Origin: Chloroflexi bacterium HGW-Chloroflexi-6
GTDB taxonomy: Bacteria > Chloroflexota > Anaerolineae > Anaerolineales > Villigracilaceae
Direction: 5' to 3'
DNA length: 64,000 nt
Assembly: GCA_002840685.1 (NCBI GenBank)
Contig: PHBU01000009.1
Span: 62,001-126,000 of the forward strand
Of this stretch, positions 8,817-16,554 are shown one piece after another (the first letter of the stretch is position 1; each line of letters opens with the position of its first letter). The notes under the pieces were generated by a model, which did no database searches, was not told the DNA's origin, and saw only the letters and a list, made by a program, of their open reading frames with translations. The position numbers were made by a program, and so were the translations under genes.

Positions 8817-10573
8817 GGCGTGCCGTTTCCTAGCTGTGATGCGAAGATTTCCTGGTAGATAGGGCTGGATTGCATCAATTGACTGTGGGTGCCTTCAGCG
8901 GCGATGTGCCCATTGTCGATGACAACAATCTTGTCAGCTTTTAGCACGGTGCTGATGCGCTGGGCAACCATGAAGATCGTTCTGAGCGGGGGAGCGGCAG
9001 CTGACTTTTCGGTTAATGCGCTCAAAGGGTTGATCGCTGCGTGGATTTTGGTTTCGGTTTCGACATCCACGGCGCTGGTTGAGTCATCCAGAATCAGGAT
9101 CGCCGGTTCAAGCAGCAGGGCGCGCGCAATGGCAATCCGTTGTTTCTGTCCTCCCGAAAGGTTGACGCCGCGCTGGTTAACGTGGGTATCGTAACCATCC
9201 GGCAGGTTCAGGATGAAATCATGGGCCTGCGCGGCTTTGGCTGCCGCAACAACCTGTTCATGGCTGGCGTCAGGTTTGCCATAGCAGATATTTTCCCGCA
9301 CTGTGCCTGAAAATAGCACCGTTTCTTGCGGCACGATCGCGACCTGCGCCAGCAGGCTGCTCTGCGATAGTTCGCGCACGTCAATGCCGTTGATGCGGAT
9401 TTGTCCGCTGTTGACATCATAGAAACGCGGGATCAGGTTGATCAGTGTGGATTTGCCAGAGCCGGTCGCTCCCAAAATGGCAACGGTTTGCCCCGGCTCG
9501 GCGGTCAGATTGATGCCTTCCAGTACCGCGCCATCGTTATAGTGGAAGTAAACGTTCTCAAGCTCGACGCGTGGATTCCGCAATTCGGGCAGGCTGACAG
9601 GCTGAGGGGAGTCCGCCACTTCGGGAACCGTCTCCAACACTTCGTTGATGCGTTCCGCGGAAGCTGTCGCGGCGGCGATGATGTTGGAGAGCATCACCAT
9701 GATCCCAAGCGGCCCCAAAATCGTTTGCAGATAGTTGATAAAAGCCACCAACTGACCGATCGTCACATCGCCTTCGATGGCCTGGATTCCGCCAAACCAG
9801 ATAACGGTCACGATGCCGAAGTTGACCATCAGCGTCAGCGATGGCGACATGGCCGACATGAACTTCATGACCCGGATGTTGCGTTCTGCGAAATTATCGT
9901 TGGCCTGGCCGAAGCGCTCTGTTTCGCGCTGGTTGCGGACAAAGGCCTTGACCACCCGCACCCCGGCAATGTTCTCTTGCAGGATGCTGTTCAGGTGTTC
10001 CAATTGCTGTTGGACGGTCAGGAAGAGCGGGCCCATTTTAACTGTGAAGAAAATGATCAGGATGCCCGAAACAATCAAGATCGGCAGCATGATCGTCGCC
10101 AGGTGCGCGTTCGTGCTGTACATCAGAATTAACGACCCGATCATGATCATCGGCGCGCGCGTGCCGATCCGCAGGAAAACCTGGGTCAGGCGTTGGATGA
10201 TGGTTGCATCGCTGCTCAGGCGCACCATGAGTTGGCCGGTGTTGATCTGATCCAGGTTGCCGTGTGAGAAAGATTGGATGCGCACAAACATGGCTTCACG
10301 CAGGTCACGCGCCACACTTTCACCGGTAAGGATGGAGAGATAGTTGTTCCCCAGAGCAAACAGGGTGCTGGTGATGGATATACCCAACATCAGGGCCGCG
10401 GTCTGGAAGACCACTTCATAATTTTGGGCGTGAATGCCATCATCGATGACGCGCTGAACCAGGCGCGGGATGGCCAGATCCATGAAAACCACTGCGATCA
10501 GCAAGAACAACGAGGCGCTGGCGGGTTTCCAATAAGGTTTGATGAATTGAAAGAGTTTTTGGATATGTTTCAT
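8813..10573 (-). CDS. ABC exporter half-transporter, degenerate ATP site (TMD-NBD)
   Basis: This 586-aa subunit begins MKHIQKLFQFIKPYWK; an in-frame ATG at 10618 would add 15 residues, and neither start has a good SD. It has six TM segments, then an NBD with Walker A GATGSGKS and signature LSGGQKQRIAIARAL. Walker B reads ILILDDSTSAVD, with Asp in place of the catalytic Glu, and the switch histidine is Gln (MVAQRIST). Both changes are hallmarks of the non-hydrolysing site in asymmetric exporters. The 4-base overlap with the next gene supports assembly of a 1:1 heterodimer. Before the NBD switch region there is a short Ala/Ser-rich insertion. Confidence 0.9.
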   Translation of the reverse strand: MKHIQKLFQFIKPYWKPASASLFLLIAVVFMDLAIPRLVQRVIDDGIHAQNYEVVFQTAALMLGISITSTLFALGNNYLSILTGESVARDLREAMFVRIQSFSHGNLDQINTGQLMVRLSSDATIIQRLTQVFLRIGTRAPMIMIGSLILMYSTNAHLATIMLPILIVSGILIIFFTVKMGPLFLTVQQQLEHLNSILQENIAGVRVVKAFVRNQRETERFGQANDNFAERNIRVMKFMSAMSPSLTLMVNFGIVTVIWFGGIQAIEGDVTIGQLVAFINYLQTILGPLGIMVMLSNIIAAATASAERINEVLETVPEVADSPQPVSLPELRNPRVELENVYFHYNDGAVLEGINLTAEPGQTVAILGATGSGKSTLINLIPRFYDVNSGQIRINGIDVRELSQSSLLAQVAIVPQETVLFSGTVRENICYGKPDASHEQVVAAAKAAQAHDFILNLPDGYDTHVNQRGVNLSGGQKQRIAIARALLLEPAILILDDSTSAVDVETETKIHAAINPLSALTEKSAAAPPLRTIFMVAQRISTVLKADKIVVIDNGHIAAEGTHSQLMQSSPIYQEIFASQLGNGTP

Positions 10574-10640
10574 AAGACTTGCATTTGTATGCCCGTAGCG
10601 AGAATCCGTCAAGCCCATCAGGCGTGTGAGTTGCAGTCAA

Positions 10641-10691
10641 TAACTCAACAACACACCTCGATGATCAAATTCGAGGTGTGTTGTTGAGTTA
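10641..10691. terminator. Perfect 21-bp stem-loop, probable terminator without T-tract
   Basis: Arms 10641-10661 and 10671-10691 are exact reverse complements, with a 9-nt loop. It lies downstream of fmdB-like 10731-10943 and upstream of the ABC exporter operon on the minus strand. Neither side has a clear T-run, so it may act as a processing or attenuation site rather than a classical terminator. Confidence 0.6.
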
Positions 10692-10730
10692 ATCTTTCGG
10701 AGACAGCGCACGGCCGTCAAGTTAGCCTGC

Positions 10731-10943
10731 TCAGCTAAAGCCTCCGCGCGGATTGCAACTGCTGCCGGCGGATCCGCCGGAGCCAGCATCGCTTGAACCG
10801 AACGAGGCTACTGTCGAGAGTTTTTTGTGGGTCTGTGAACTTTCACAGTGTGGGCAGGCGGGCAGTTGGTTCGCTTCGGAAAAACGAACCATTTTCTCGA
10901 ATTCCGTTCCGCATTCTTTACAGCGATATTCATACAAAGGCAT
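10731..10943 (-). CDS. FmdB/CxxC-type zinc ribbon small protein
   Basis: A 70-aa protein starting MPLYEYRCKECG with two CxxC pairs (CKEC and CPHC), which form a zinc ribbon of the FmdB putative regulatory protein family. The tail is Ser/Gly rich with one more Cys. AAGGA lies 9 nt before the ATG. It is 25 nt downstream of the thioredoxin gene and probably co-transcribed with it. The biochemical role of the family is unsettled. Confidence 0.85.
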   Translation of the reverse strand: MPLYEYRCKECGTEFEKMVRFSEANQLPACPHCESSQTHKKLSTVASFGSSDAGSGGSAGSSCNPRGGFS

Positions 10944-10968
10944 AGTTGGGTTTCCTTAGTTTAGTGGG

Positions 10969-11487
10969 TTAGTTTTGGTCGGTCAGTTTCTTGAATTGGC
11001 TCGTAAGCGCTCTCCAGATCGGGCAGCGGTCATATATTGCGCTGAACATCACCAGGCCGCCAAGCGCGAGCAGGATGATATTGATATCGCTTGCCCAACC
11101 CCATCCGGCAAGGACAATACCCGCCCCGAAGCGGATGATCCGTTCTCCTGCGGAAATTCCGACGGGAGCCGGGTCTCCGCCGCTGGCGAGAGTTTCAAAT
11201 AAAGCTTTGAGCGCGCTGGCAGGTTTTGCGCCAACCGAGCGGGATCTTTCTTTCCCGTCCCGGTAAATGATCAGGGTCGGGATGCCGCTTATACCGAGTT
11301 CGTGCAGCAAACCCGGGTTTTGGTCCGCATTAATCTGCCAAAAATCGACCCGCCCGGCGTATTCCTTGGCCAGTTTTTCAAGAATGGGTTTGACCATTTT
11401 GCACGGTCCGCACCACGGCGCCCAAAAATCCACCACCACCGGCAGCGGATTGCGTTCAAGTTTGTCAAGAAATGCTTTTTTATCCAT
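10969..11487 (-). CDS. Thioredoxin fused to C-terminal DUF2892 (YgaP-like) membrane domain
   Basis: Residues 1-105 form a thioredoxin fold with the redox motif WAPWCGPCK and the cis-Pro in GIPTLI. Residues about 115-172 carry two hydrophobic segments and the pattern ERIIRFGAGIVLAGWGW followed by YDRCPIWRAL, typical of the DUF2892/YgaP transmembrane domain. The thioredoxin is therefore likely tethered to the inner face of the membrane. It probably reduces disulfides in cytoplasmic or membrane partners. It starts the two-gene unit with the FmdB-like protein. The fusion is less common than either domain alone. Confidence 0.85.
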   Translation of the reverse strand: MDKKAFLDKLERNPLPVVVDFWAPWCGPCKMVKPILEKLAKEYAGRVDFWQINADQNPGLLHELGISGIPTLIIYRDGKERSRSVGAKPASALKALFETLASGGDPAPVGISAGERIIRFGAGIVLAGWGWASDINIILLALGGLVMFSAIYDRCPIWRALTSQFKKLTDQN

Positions 11488-11703
11488 GGAGTTGCCTGTT
11501 TCCTGTTCTTGTTGTATTGTTCCCTGCTATTTGATGTGCGAGCGCGTAAATAGTTGCAGGTTTTCAAAAAAACTTTCAAAGATAAATTTGGATGAGTGTT
11601 TCTTCGAAAGAATTTTCCTTGGATTTTCATGCCAACATGACCAATGGATGCTGTTGTTTTCGATGAGAAATTCTTGCAAAACCATATTCACACCAAGATA
11701 CTA

Positions 11704-11732
11704 TTGAAAGTTGCTTAATATGATTGTATAGT
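11704..11732 (+). promoter_or_regulatory. Sigma70-type promoter of the type VII-like operon
   Basis: -35 TTGAAA (11704-11709), a 17-bp spacer and -10 TATAGT (11727-11732). The predicted transcription start near 11739 gives a leader of about 94 nt to ATG 11833. GAGGAAAA precedes that ATG. Confidence 0.6.
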
Positions 11733-11741
11733 GATATTGTC

Positions 11742-11768
11742 TTATTCAGACTCTATAGGTCTGAATAA
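11742..11768. promoter_or_regulatory. Perfect 10-bp dyad at the operon start (operator or leader hairpin)
   Basis: TTATTCAGAC (11742-11751) and GTCTGAATAA (11759-11768) are exact inverted copies around a 7-nt spacer. The dyad lies immediately after the predicted transcription start, a typical repressor position. It could equally fold as a hairpin in the mRNA leader. Confidence 0.55.
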
Positions 11769-11832
11769 TATTCCTTTGTCTAACAATTAGAAAACACATT
11801 CCGGAAACAGTTAGGCCGTAGAGGAAAACTAG

Positions 11833-14124
11833 ATGATAAAGAGAATCGGGATCATTTTTTTCATAGTATTGTTGGCCTTTGTGTATTCAAGCACTGTGTT
11901 GGCGCAGGATGCCGCGCGTTATGAAATTCGCATCAGCCAGATATCGACTCTGGAAACACCAGACGCAATGGTGTTGAAAACATACTTCAATATTTTGGAC
12001 CCCAAAACAAGCCTGCCTGCACTGGATGTTACTCCCCAGAGTGCACAGGTTAGCCTGCCCCAATACAACTATACGGCCGAAGTACCTGTCACCCGGCCGG
12101 ATGTTCCTATTTATGTGGTGCTGGTGTTGGATGCAAGTGGCAGCATGAGCGGCGTTGCCGCCGATTTGCAGAAAGCGGCCAAGCAAGCGCTTGAGAACAC
12201 TCCGAATGACTCGTTTTTTGCCGTGGTGCAGTTCGACGAAGAGATAAAACTTTTACAGGATTTCACCCAAAATATCTCAGCCGTTAGTTTTGCGATCGAT
12301 CAATACAAGGTTTCGAATAAAGGAACCTGTTTGTATGATGCCACTTTCAGTGCAGTCGAGTCGCTTCAAAAGGCACCAACCGGCCGTCGTTCAATCGTTG
12401 TTTTTACCGATGGACGTGATGAAAATCGGGATGGAAAGCAGTGCAGCAAGCATTCTTTTCAGGAAACCTTGAATTTGGCCATGGAGAGCCAGGTTCCTGT
12501 CAACACGATCGGACTTTCTTTTAAAGAAGGGAATCTTAATGAAGTTGAATTGAATGGGCTGGCATCGTCCACGGGCGGGTTTGCGGCGATCGTCAAGCGC
12601 GACGACTTGTCTCAGGCTTTTTCGAACATTATGGATGTCTTGAAATCACAGTGGATGATACAGGCAGATGTCTACCCGCGGCGCGGCACCAGTCAGGTGC
12701 TGCTGACGGTGAAGATCTCTGATACCGAAGTATTAAGTCAAAACTACTCGATCAATTCAAACACGGATTACCCGGGGCCTCCCAGCCCGGTGCGCGCGCA
12801 GTTGGATGGCCTGTTACTGAATGCTGTTGAGCAATCCTATGATGTTCAGTTTACGTTGACTTCTCCAGAATTGGTGAAGTACGTAAAAATTGAAGTCTGG
12901 GACAAGAGCGCGGGGGCAAAAGTTGGGGAATTTATTTATGAAAACCCGCAAGAGAGCAACGTTTTTCAAATCCCGACTGAGACACTTACGATCGATCGAG
13001 GCTATTTTCTGCTGATATCGGCCATATCCAAAGCAGACAACACACCTTTCGAGATCGCCCGCGAGGATGATAAAGCGGTAAAGGAATTCAAGCACGAGTT
13101 TGTCTTTGACCCGTCATCCGTTTTTCCGAATTTGCAGATCCAATCGATCAGCGAGCGTAACAACGATCTGGCTGTGGATGTCAGCCTCAGCAACGTTGCC
13201 CTGGTCGGCGGCCTGGACGGGTGGCTGATCGACGAAGAGACCAACACCAAGGTGGAAGGCTCTGATTTCAAGATCAGCGAGGTGCCTGAGACCTCCGGAA
13301 CGGTCATTATCCCCTTGCGTAACAGCCGCGTTCCCAACGGGAAATACACGATCGTGATGCGGGTGCTCTCGAAAAACGAAAAGGTTTTTTCTACCGCGAC
13401 TTATGAAGGGGTGACGTATACCGCTGCCACCCTGTTCGAGCGCCTGTGGCTGGTATTTGTTGCTGCACCGATCTTTTTGGCGGCTGTTTTGGCGGTTGTT
13501 GTTGCGGTGGTCTTGTTTCTCATGTTTTCTGGCAATCGCCAGAAGGCGTTGAGTGGTACACCGGTTATGGGCGGGCAGTTGGGACGCGGTTTCAAGGCGG
13601 AAAAATCTTCGATGCCTTTACCGCTTGCTGACGAGGAGCCGGTTCGGAAACCCCAGCAGGTTGCTCCGCCGCGGCCGGTGGCCAGTCCGCCCGTATCGGC
13701 TTCACCATCTCGCCCGCCTGCTGCTCCGCTTAAGGCGGATGCGACCCTGATCGCAGGCCCGGCGCAGAATTTTGCGGATGCGACTTTGATCGGCTCTGCC
13801 GCCGTGCCTCCGCTGGTCAGCATCGAGATCTTGGAAGGCCCGGCCGGGATGGTTCGCCAGACCCATAGAATTAAATCCTTTCCCTTTGTGATTGGCCGCA
13901 ACGATGGCGACCTGGTTATTCCGGACCCGCACCTGTCTCGCCGTCATTTGCAAATTTCTTTTGATGCAACACGGGGTGTATGCCTGGTGACGGATCTGGA
14001 AAGCAGTAACGGCTCCCAGCTTGATTCACAATATCTTTCGCACGGCCAGAGCGCCGAGGCGCGTTCAGGTATGCTGCTTCGCCTGGGGCCGAATGTTGTT
14101 CTCCGGCTGGATGTGCAAAAATAA
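11833..14124 (+). CDS. VWA-TM-FHA membrane protein of the type VII-like cluster
   Basis: A 763-aa protein. Residues 1-24 form a signal peptide ending near VLAQ. A von Willebrand A domain spans about 92-275 with the MIDAS motif DASGSMSG and FTDGRDE. A beta-rich region follows to about 530, then one TM helix at about 540-565. A Pro/Ala-rich linker leads to an FHA domain at about 675-763 with IGRNDGD, LSRRH and SSNGS, the phosphothreonine-binding residues. Topology by inference: VWA outside, FHA inside. It is the first gene of the operon and 9 nt from the WXG100-like gene 14134. It may couple an outer adhesion or assembly module to the cytoplasmic FHA network. The role is inferred. Confidence 0.85.
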   Translation: MIKRIGIIFFIVLLAFVYSSTVLAQDAARYEIRISQISTLETPDAMVLKTYFNILDPKTSLPALDVTPQSAQVSLPQYNYTAEVPVTRPDVPIYVVLVLDASGSMSGVAADLQKAAKQALENTPNDSFFAVVQFDEEIKLLQDFTQNISAVSFAIDQYKVSNKGTCLYDATFSAVESLQKAPTGRRSIVVFTDGRDENRDGKQCSKHSFQETLNLAMESQVPVNTIGLSFKEGNLNEVELNGLASSTGGFAAIVKRDDLSQAFSNIMDVLKSQWMIQADVYPRRGTSQVLLTVKISDTEVLSQNYSINSNTDYPGPPSPVRAQLDGLLLNAVEQSYDVQFTLTSPELVKYVKIEVWDKSAGAKVGEFIYENPQESNVFQIPTETLTIDRGYFLLISAISKADNTPFEIAREDDKAVKEFKHEFVFDPSSVFPNLQIQSISERNNDLAVDVSLSNVALVGGLDGWLIDEETNTKVEGSDFKISEVPETSGTVIIPLRNSRVPNGKYTIVMRVLSKNEKVFSTATYEGVTYTAATLFERLWLVFVAAPIFLAAVLAVVVAVVLFLMFSGNRQKALSGTPVMGGQLGRGFKAEKSSMPLPLADEEPVRKPQQVAPPRPVASPPVSASPSRPPAAPLKADATLIAGPAQNFADATLIGSAAVPPLVSIEILEGPAGMVRQTHRIKSFPFVIGRNDGDLVIPDPHLSRRHLQISFDATRGVCLVTDLESSNGSQLDSQYLSHGQSAEARSGMLLRLGPNVVLRLDVQK

Positions 14125-14133
14125 GGAGCAGCG

Positions 14134-15042
14134 ATGACATCTGTCTTGCAGGTAAATTATGATGAGTTAAGCCAGATTGCCGAGTTGTTTCGTGATGATG
14201 GTGATGATTTGGCACAGGTTTATTCCAGGTTGAGAAAAGAGATGCAAGCCTTGCAACACGATTGGGTTGGCGAAGCTGCAGATACTTTTTTTGCTGAAAT
14301 GGAAGAGGTTTTATTGCCTGCGTTGCAACGAACTTATGAGGCCATGTATCTTACAAATGATGTGACGCGCAAGATCATGAAGCTGATCCATGAAGCTGAT
14401 GAAGAGACCGGCGGTTATTTCAAGGTTGATTTTGGCGCTGATTTTGGAGCCGGGCTTTTTGCCCAGGCCGGGCAGGGGCTTGGAACGGGCTTGCCGGGCG
14501 GCGACGATTTTGGCGCTTCGCAGTTCGAGCAGGCGGTTCCCTCGGGCACGCCCGCAAGCGGGGATGATTTTGGCGCTTCGCAGTTCGAAGAGGCTGTCCC
14601 TGAGCAGGGTTCGGGGTCTGGTGGAGGCTCCGCCAGTATACCCACTGCACCTGAGATGGCAAAGAAAGATATGGAGCTGGACGAACCCCCAGAATCGGAG
14701 AAAGATACCGCTGCTGCGGCATCAGGCGGCGGTGGAGGGGGCAGCGCTTCATCCGGAACCCCGGGAGATTTGAAAGACCTGGGAAAAGGCCTGGGGGCCC
14801 AGCCCACACAGGTGAGTACGGTTTCTGGAGGTGAGCCGGATATCCCGGATCATGTCTTTGAAAGCGGGGCTTCCGCTCCGGCGGGCGGCTCTGAGAGCGC
14901 GCCAGCGGGGGCTGGTTCCGCGTCTGCCGACAGTGCTGACTCTGGCAGTGGCGCGGCGGCTGGTGTTGCAGGCGCAGCAGGTGCTGCGGCAGTGGGCGCG
15001 GCCGCCAAAGCGCTCAAGGATAAATCGGAACAATCTGGATAG
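14134..15042 (+). CDS. WXG100-like protein with long low-complexity C-terminal tail
   Basis: Residues 1-95 are a helical hairpin of the WXG100/ESAT-6 type, with the turn motif HDWVGEAAD and a helix-2 end followed by YFKVD, which fits the YxxxD/E type VII export signal. The remaining 205 residues are rich in Gly, Ser, Ala and Pro. They include two copies of DDFGASQFE spaced 20 aa apart and a hydrophobic Ala/Gly run near 275-295. SD AAGGAG precedes ATG 14134. The N-terminus (LQVNYDEL) resembles those of genes 15141 and 15474. It could be an exported substrate with a passenger tail or a structural component. Tail function unknown. Confidence 0.75.
   Translation: MTSVLQVNYDELSQIAELFRDDGDDLAQVYSRLRKEMQALQHDWVGEAADTFFAEMEEVLLPALQRTYEAMYLTNDVTRKIMKLIHEADEETGGYFKVDFGADFGAGLFAQAGQGLGTGLPGGDDFGASQFEQAVPSGTPASGDDFGASQFEEAVPEQGSGSGGGSASIPTAPEMAKKDMELDEPPESEKDTAAAASGGGGGGSASSGTPGDLKDLGKGLGAQPTQVSTVSGGEPDIPDHVFESGASAPAGGSESAPAGAGSASADSADSGSGAAAGVAGAAGAAAVGAAAKALKDKSEQSG
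14501..14600 (+). repeat. 60-bp-period direct repeat within the WXG100-tail gene
   Basis: A 23-nt exact repeat at 14506-14528 and 14566-14588, with similar flanks, encodes the duplicated DDFGASQFE segment. The period is 60 bp, so it is in frame. Confidence 0.8.
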
Positions 15043-15140
15043 GTATTTTCCAGAAAGGAGGCGTGTTTGGAAATTTTTATCAACAACCGGTTCTTTGATC
15101 TGTTTACAACACTCGTTTCTATCGCAAAAGGAGTAAAACA

Positions 15141-15449
15141 ATGGCAGATTTATTGCAGGTAAATTATGACGAAATGCAGGGCATCATCAAGATGCTGGAG
15201 ACTGAAAAAGGGGATATTGAACAACTCTTTCAGCAGACCAGACAGATGGCCGAAAGCCTGCATGGCAGTCAATGGGTTGGCGAGGCGGCGGACCGCTTCT
15301 TTGGTGAGATGAACAGCTTTGTCTTCCCGCGCACCCAAAAGATGATCTATGCCCTCGATGTGGCAGCTGGCGTTGCCAAGCAGATCGTCCAAATTATCAA
15401 CCAGGCCGATGAAGAAACCAAAGGCTTCTTCACTGGTATTGGTGGGTAA
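15141..15449 (+). CDS. WXG100/ESAT-6-like small protein
   Basis: 102 aa, the usual WXG100 length. It is a helix-turn-helix hairpin with the turn QWVGEAADRFF at about residues 46-56. It is a clear paralogue of the N-terminal domain of 14134-15042 (LLQVNYDEM, FxxEM, QADEETKGFF). SD AAAAGGAG lies before the ATG. The C-terminus lacks a YxxxD motif, so export may need a partner, as in EsxA/EsxB heterodimers. Confidence 0.85.
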   Translation: MADLLQVNYDEMQGIIKMLETEKGDIEQLFQQTRQMAESLHGSQWVGEAADRFFGEMNSFVFPRTQKMIYALDVAAGVAKQIVQIINQADEETKGFFTGIGG

Positions 15450-15473
15450 TAAGAACGAAAGGAGAGAATTGCA

Positions 15474-15764
15474 ATGGCTGATGTAATTCGTGTCAATTAT
15501 CAAGCGCTGGAGGATATGGCGCGTCAGTGCGATGCTGCGGCGCAGCGGTTGGTTCAATCTTCAACTACTGCACAGAAAATGGCCAACCAGATGCAAAACG
15601 GCGCTTTGCAAGGCAAGCCCGGCGAAACTTTTTCGATGGCGTTGGGTATTTTTGCCAGCAGAGTGATGAAGCTGAGCGAAAAATATCGAGAAGAAGCCAA
15701 AGATATTCGCGCAGCCATCCAAGATATGCAGCGTGCCGACCAGGCTGCTGGCCAGAAGTTTTAG
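15474..15764 (+). CDS. WXG100-like small protein, Trp-less
   Basis: 96 aa, all helical in appearance, starting MADVIRVNYQALEDMA, like its two upstream neighbours. At the turn it has ALQGKPGETF in place of the WxG motif. SD AAAGGAG lies before the ATG. Length, position and N-terminal similarity mark it as a diverged WXG100-family partner, perhaps forming a heterodimer with 15141-15449. Assignment is by context and weak similarity. Confidence 0.7.
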   Translation: MADVIRVNYQALEDMARQCDAAAQRLVQSSTTAQKMANQMQNGALQGKPGETFSMALGIFASRVMKLSEKYREEAKDIRAAIQDMQRADQAAGQKF

Positions 15765-15774
15765 GAGGTGAGCG

Positions 15775-16107
15775 ATGTTTGGTGGTCTTTTTAAACTGGC
15801 TTTTGGAATTCTGGATGGAGTCATCCAGCAGATCGTTTCTCAAGTACGCATCGTTGAAGATGCGGTCACGGGCCCCCTGCGAGGTATCGTTGGTCAGATC
15901 GTAAGCGGCGCCTGGAAAGGCGATGGCGCTACCCGCTTTGTGGATGAGATGAACAGCGAGGTTATCCCGATGCTGGTTAACATCATGAACGTCAACCAGG
16001 GCTATGCTTCGGCCATCTCGCGCTCTGTAGAGCGCATGCGCCAGGCCGAGCGACAGGCAACCCAGGCGGCGCAAACGCTCATGGATGTCTTTGGGCAGAT
16101 TTTCTAA
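15775..16107 (+). CDS. WXG100-like small protein
   Basis: 110 aa. An N-terminal amphipathic segment (FGGLFKLAFGILDGV) precedes a helical hairpin whose turn reads SGAWKGDGATRFVDEM, a WxG motif (W-K-G). It lies 10 nt after the previous gene, with SD AGGAGGTG. Helix 2 is rich in Arg, Gln and Ala. It belongs to the same tandem array and is likely secreted or structural. Confidence 0.75.
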   Translation: MFGGLFKLAFGILDGVIQQIVSQVRIVEDAVTGPLRGIVGQIVSGAWKGDGATRFVDEMNSEVIPMLVNIMNVNQGYASAISRSVERMRQAERQATQAAQTLMDVFGQIF

Positions 16108-16122
16108 GAAAGGAGCTAAGCC

Positions 16123-16422
16123 ATGGCACAAGAAGTCTTTATGGATATTCCTAAAATGGAAGAAGTTAGCAAGTCCTTCAATACCTTTGGCGATGTACTG
16201 GATGCGGTAGCGAAGACCCTGGAAGCGATCAGTATGGTGATGAAGGCGACCGCGTGGCTTTCCTTTGGCGCAACGGCGGCAATGGCAGCCTTTATTGATC
16301 GAATCTTGCCGAACATCCGGCGCGCGGCGGCCAAGATGAACGAGCTTTCTGGCGATATTATGGGCGCTATCAAGGCCTATCGCGATGGAGATTTTTCGGG
16401 CTCGCAGCGTTTCGCTGGCTAA
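16123..16422 (+). CDS. Small helical protein of the WXG100-like array, with C-terminal YxxxD
   Basis: 99 aa. The N-terminal helix is followed by a hydrophobic Ala-rich centre (ATAWLSFGATAAMAAF) and a second helix ending AYRDGDFSG, where Y-R-D-G-D fits the YxxxD/E export signal. There is no classical WxG, but AWLSFG occupies the turn. SD AAAGGAG precedes the ATG. It is the last of the five small genes before the hairpin at 16452-16495. Confidence 0.65.
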   Translation: MAQEVFMDIPKMEEVSKSFNTFGDVLDAVAKTLEAISMVMKATAWLSFGATAAMAAFIDRILPNIRRAAAKMNELSGDIMGAIKAYRDGDFSGSQRFAG

Positions 16423-16451
16423 CCCACCGGCCCAAAACCGGGAATGTTTCT

Positions 16452-16495
16452 GGAGGGGGCTGCGCGCTTCGTGTACTTTTGCGCGGACCCCCTCC
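16452..16495 (+). promoter_or_regulatory. Intercistronic stem-loop inside the type VII-like operon
   Basis: GGAGGGGG (16452-16459) pairs with CCCCCTCC (16488-16495), and GCGC blocks extend the stem inside. It has no T-tract. It lies in the 132-nt gap between the small WXG100-like genes and the pseudokinase gene, where it could protect the upstream mRNA or reduce read-through. Confidence 0.5.
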
Positions 16496-16554
16496 TGTGC
16501 TGGCCTATCAGAGCAAACTATGGGGCAAGCTAAAATCATGGTTGTGAGGCGCGT

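Larger units (their letters stand above)
11488..11832. other. 345-bp AT-rich divergent intergenic region
   Basis: This gap separates the minus-strand thioredoxin gene from the plus-strand type VII-like operon. It holds a good promoter at 11704-11732 and an inverted repeat at 11742-11768 (listed separately). I see no convincing small gene in it: open frames here lack SD sites and recognisable sequence. Confidence 0.6.

Noticed and set aside
14506-14588. Start of a CRISPR or tandem-repeat array
   Set aside because: Only two copies of a 23-nt unit exist, in frame and inside a coding sequence.
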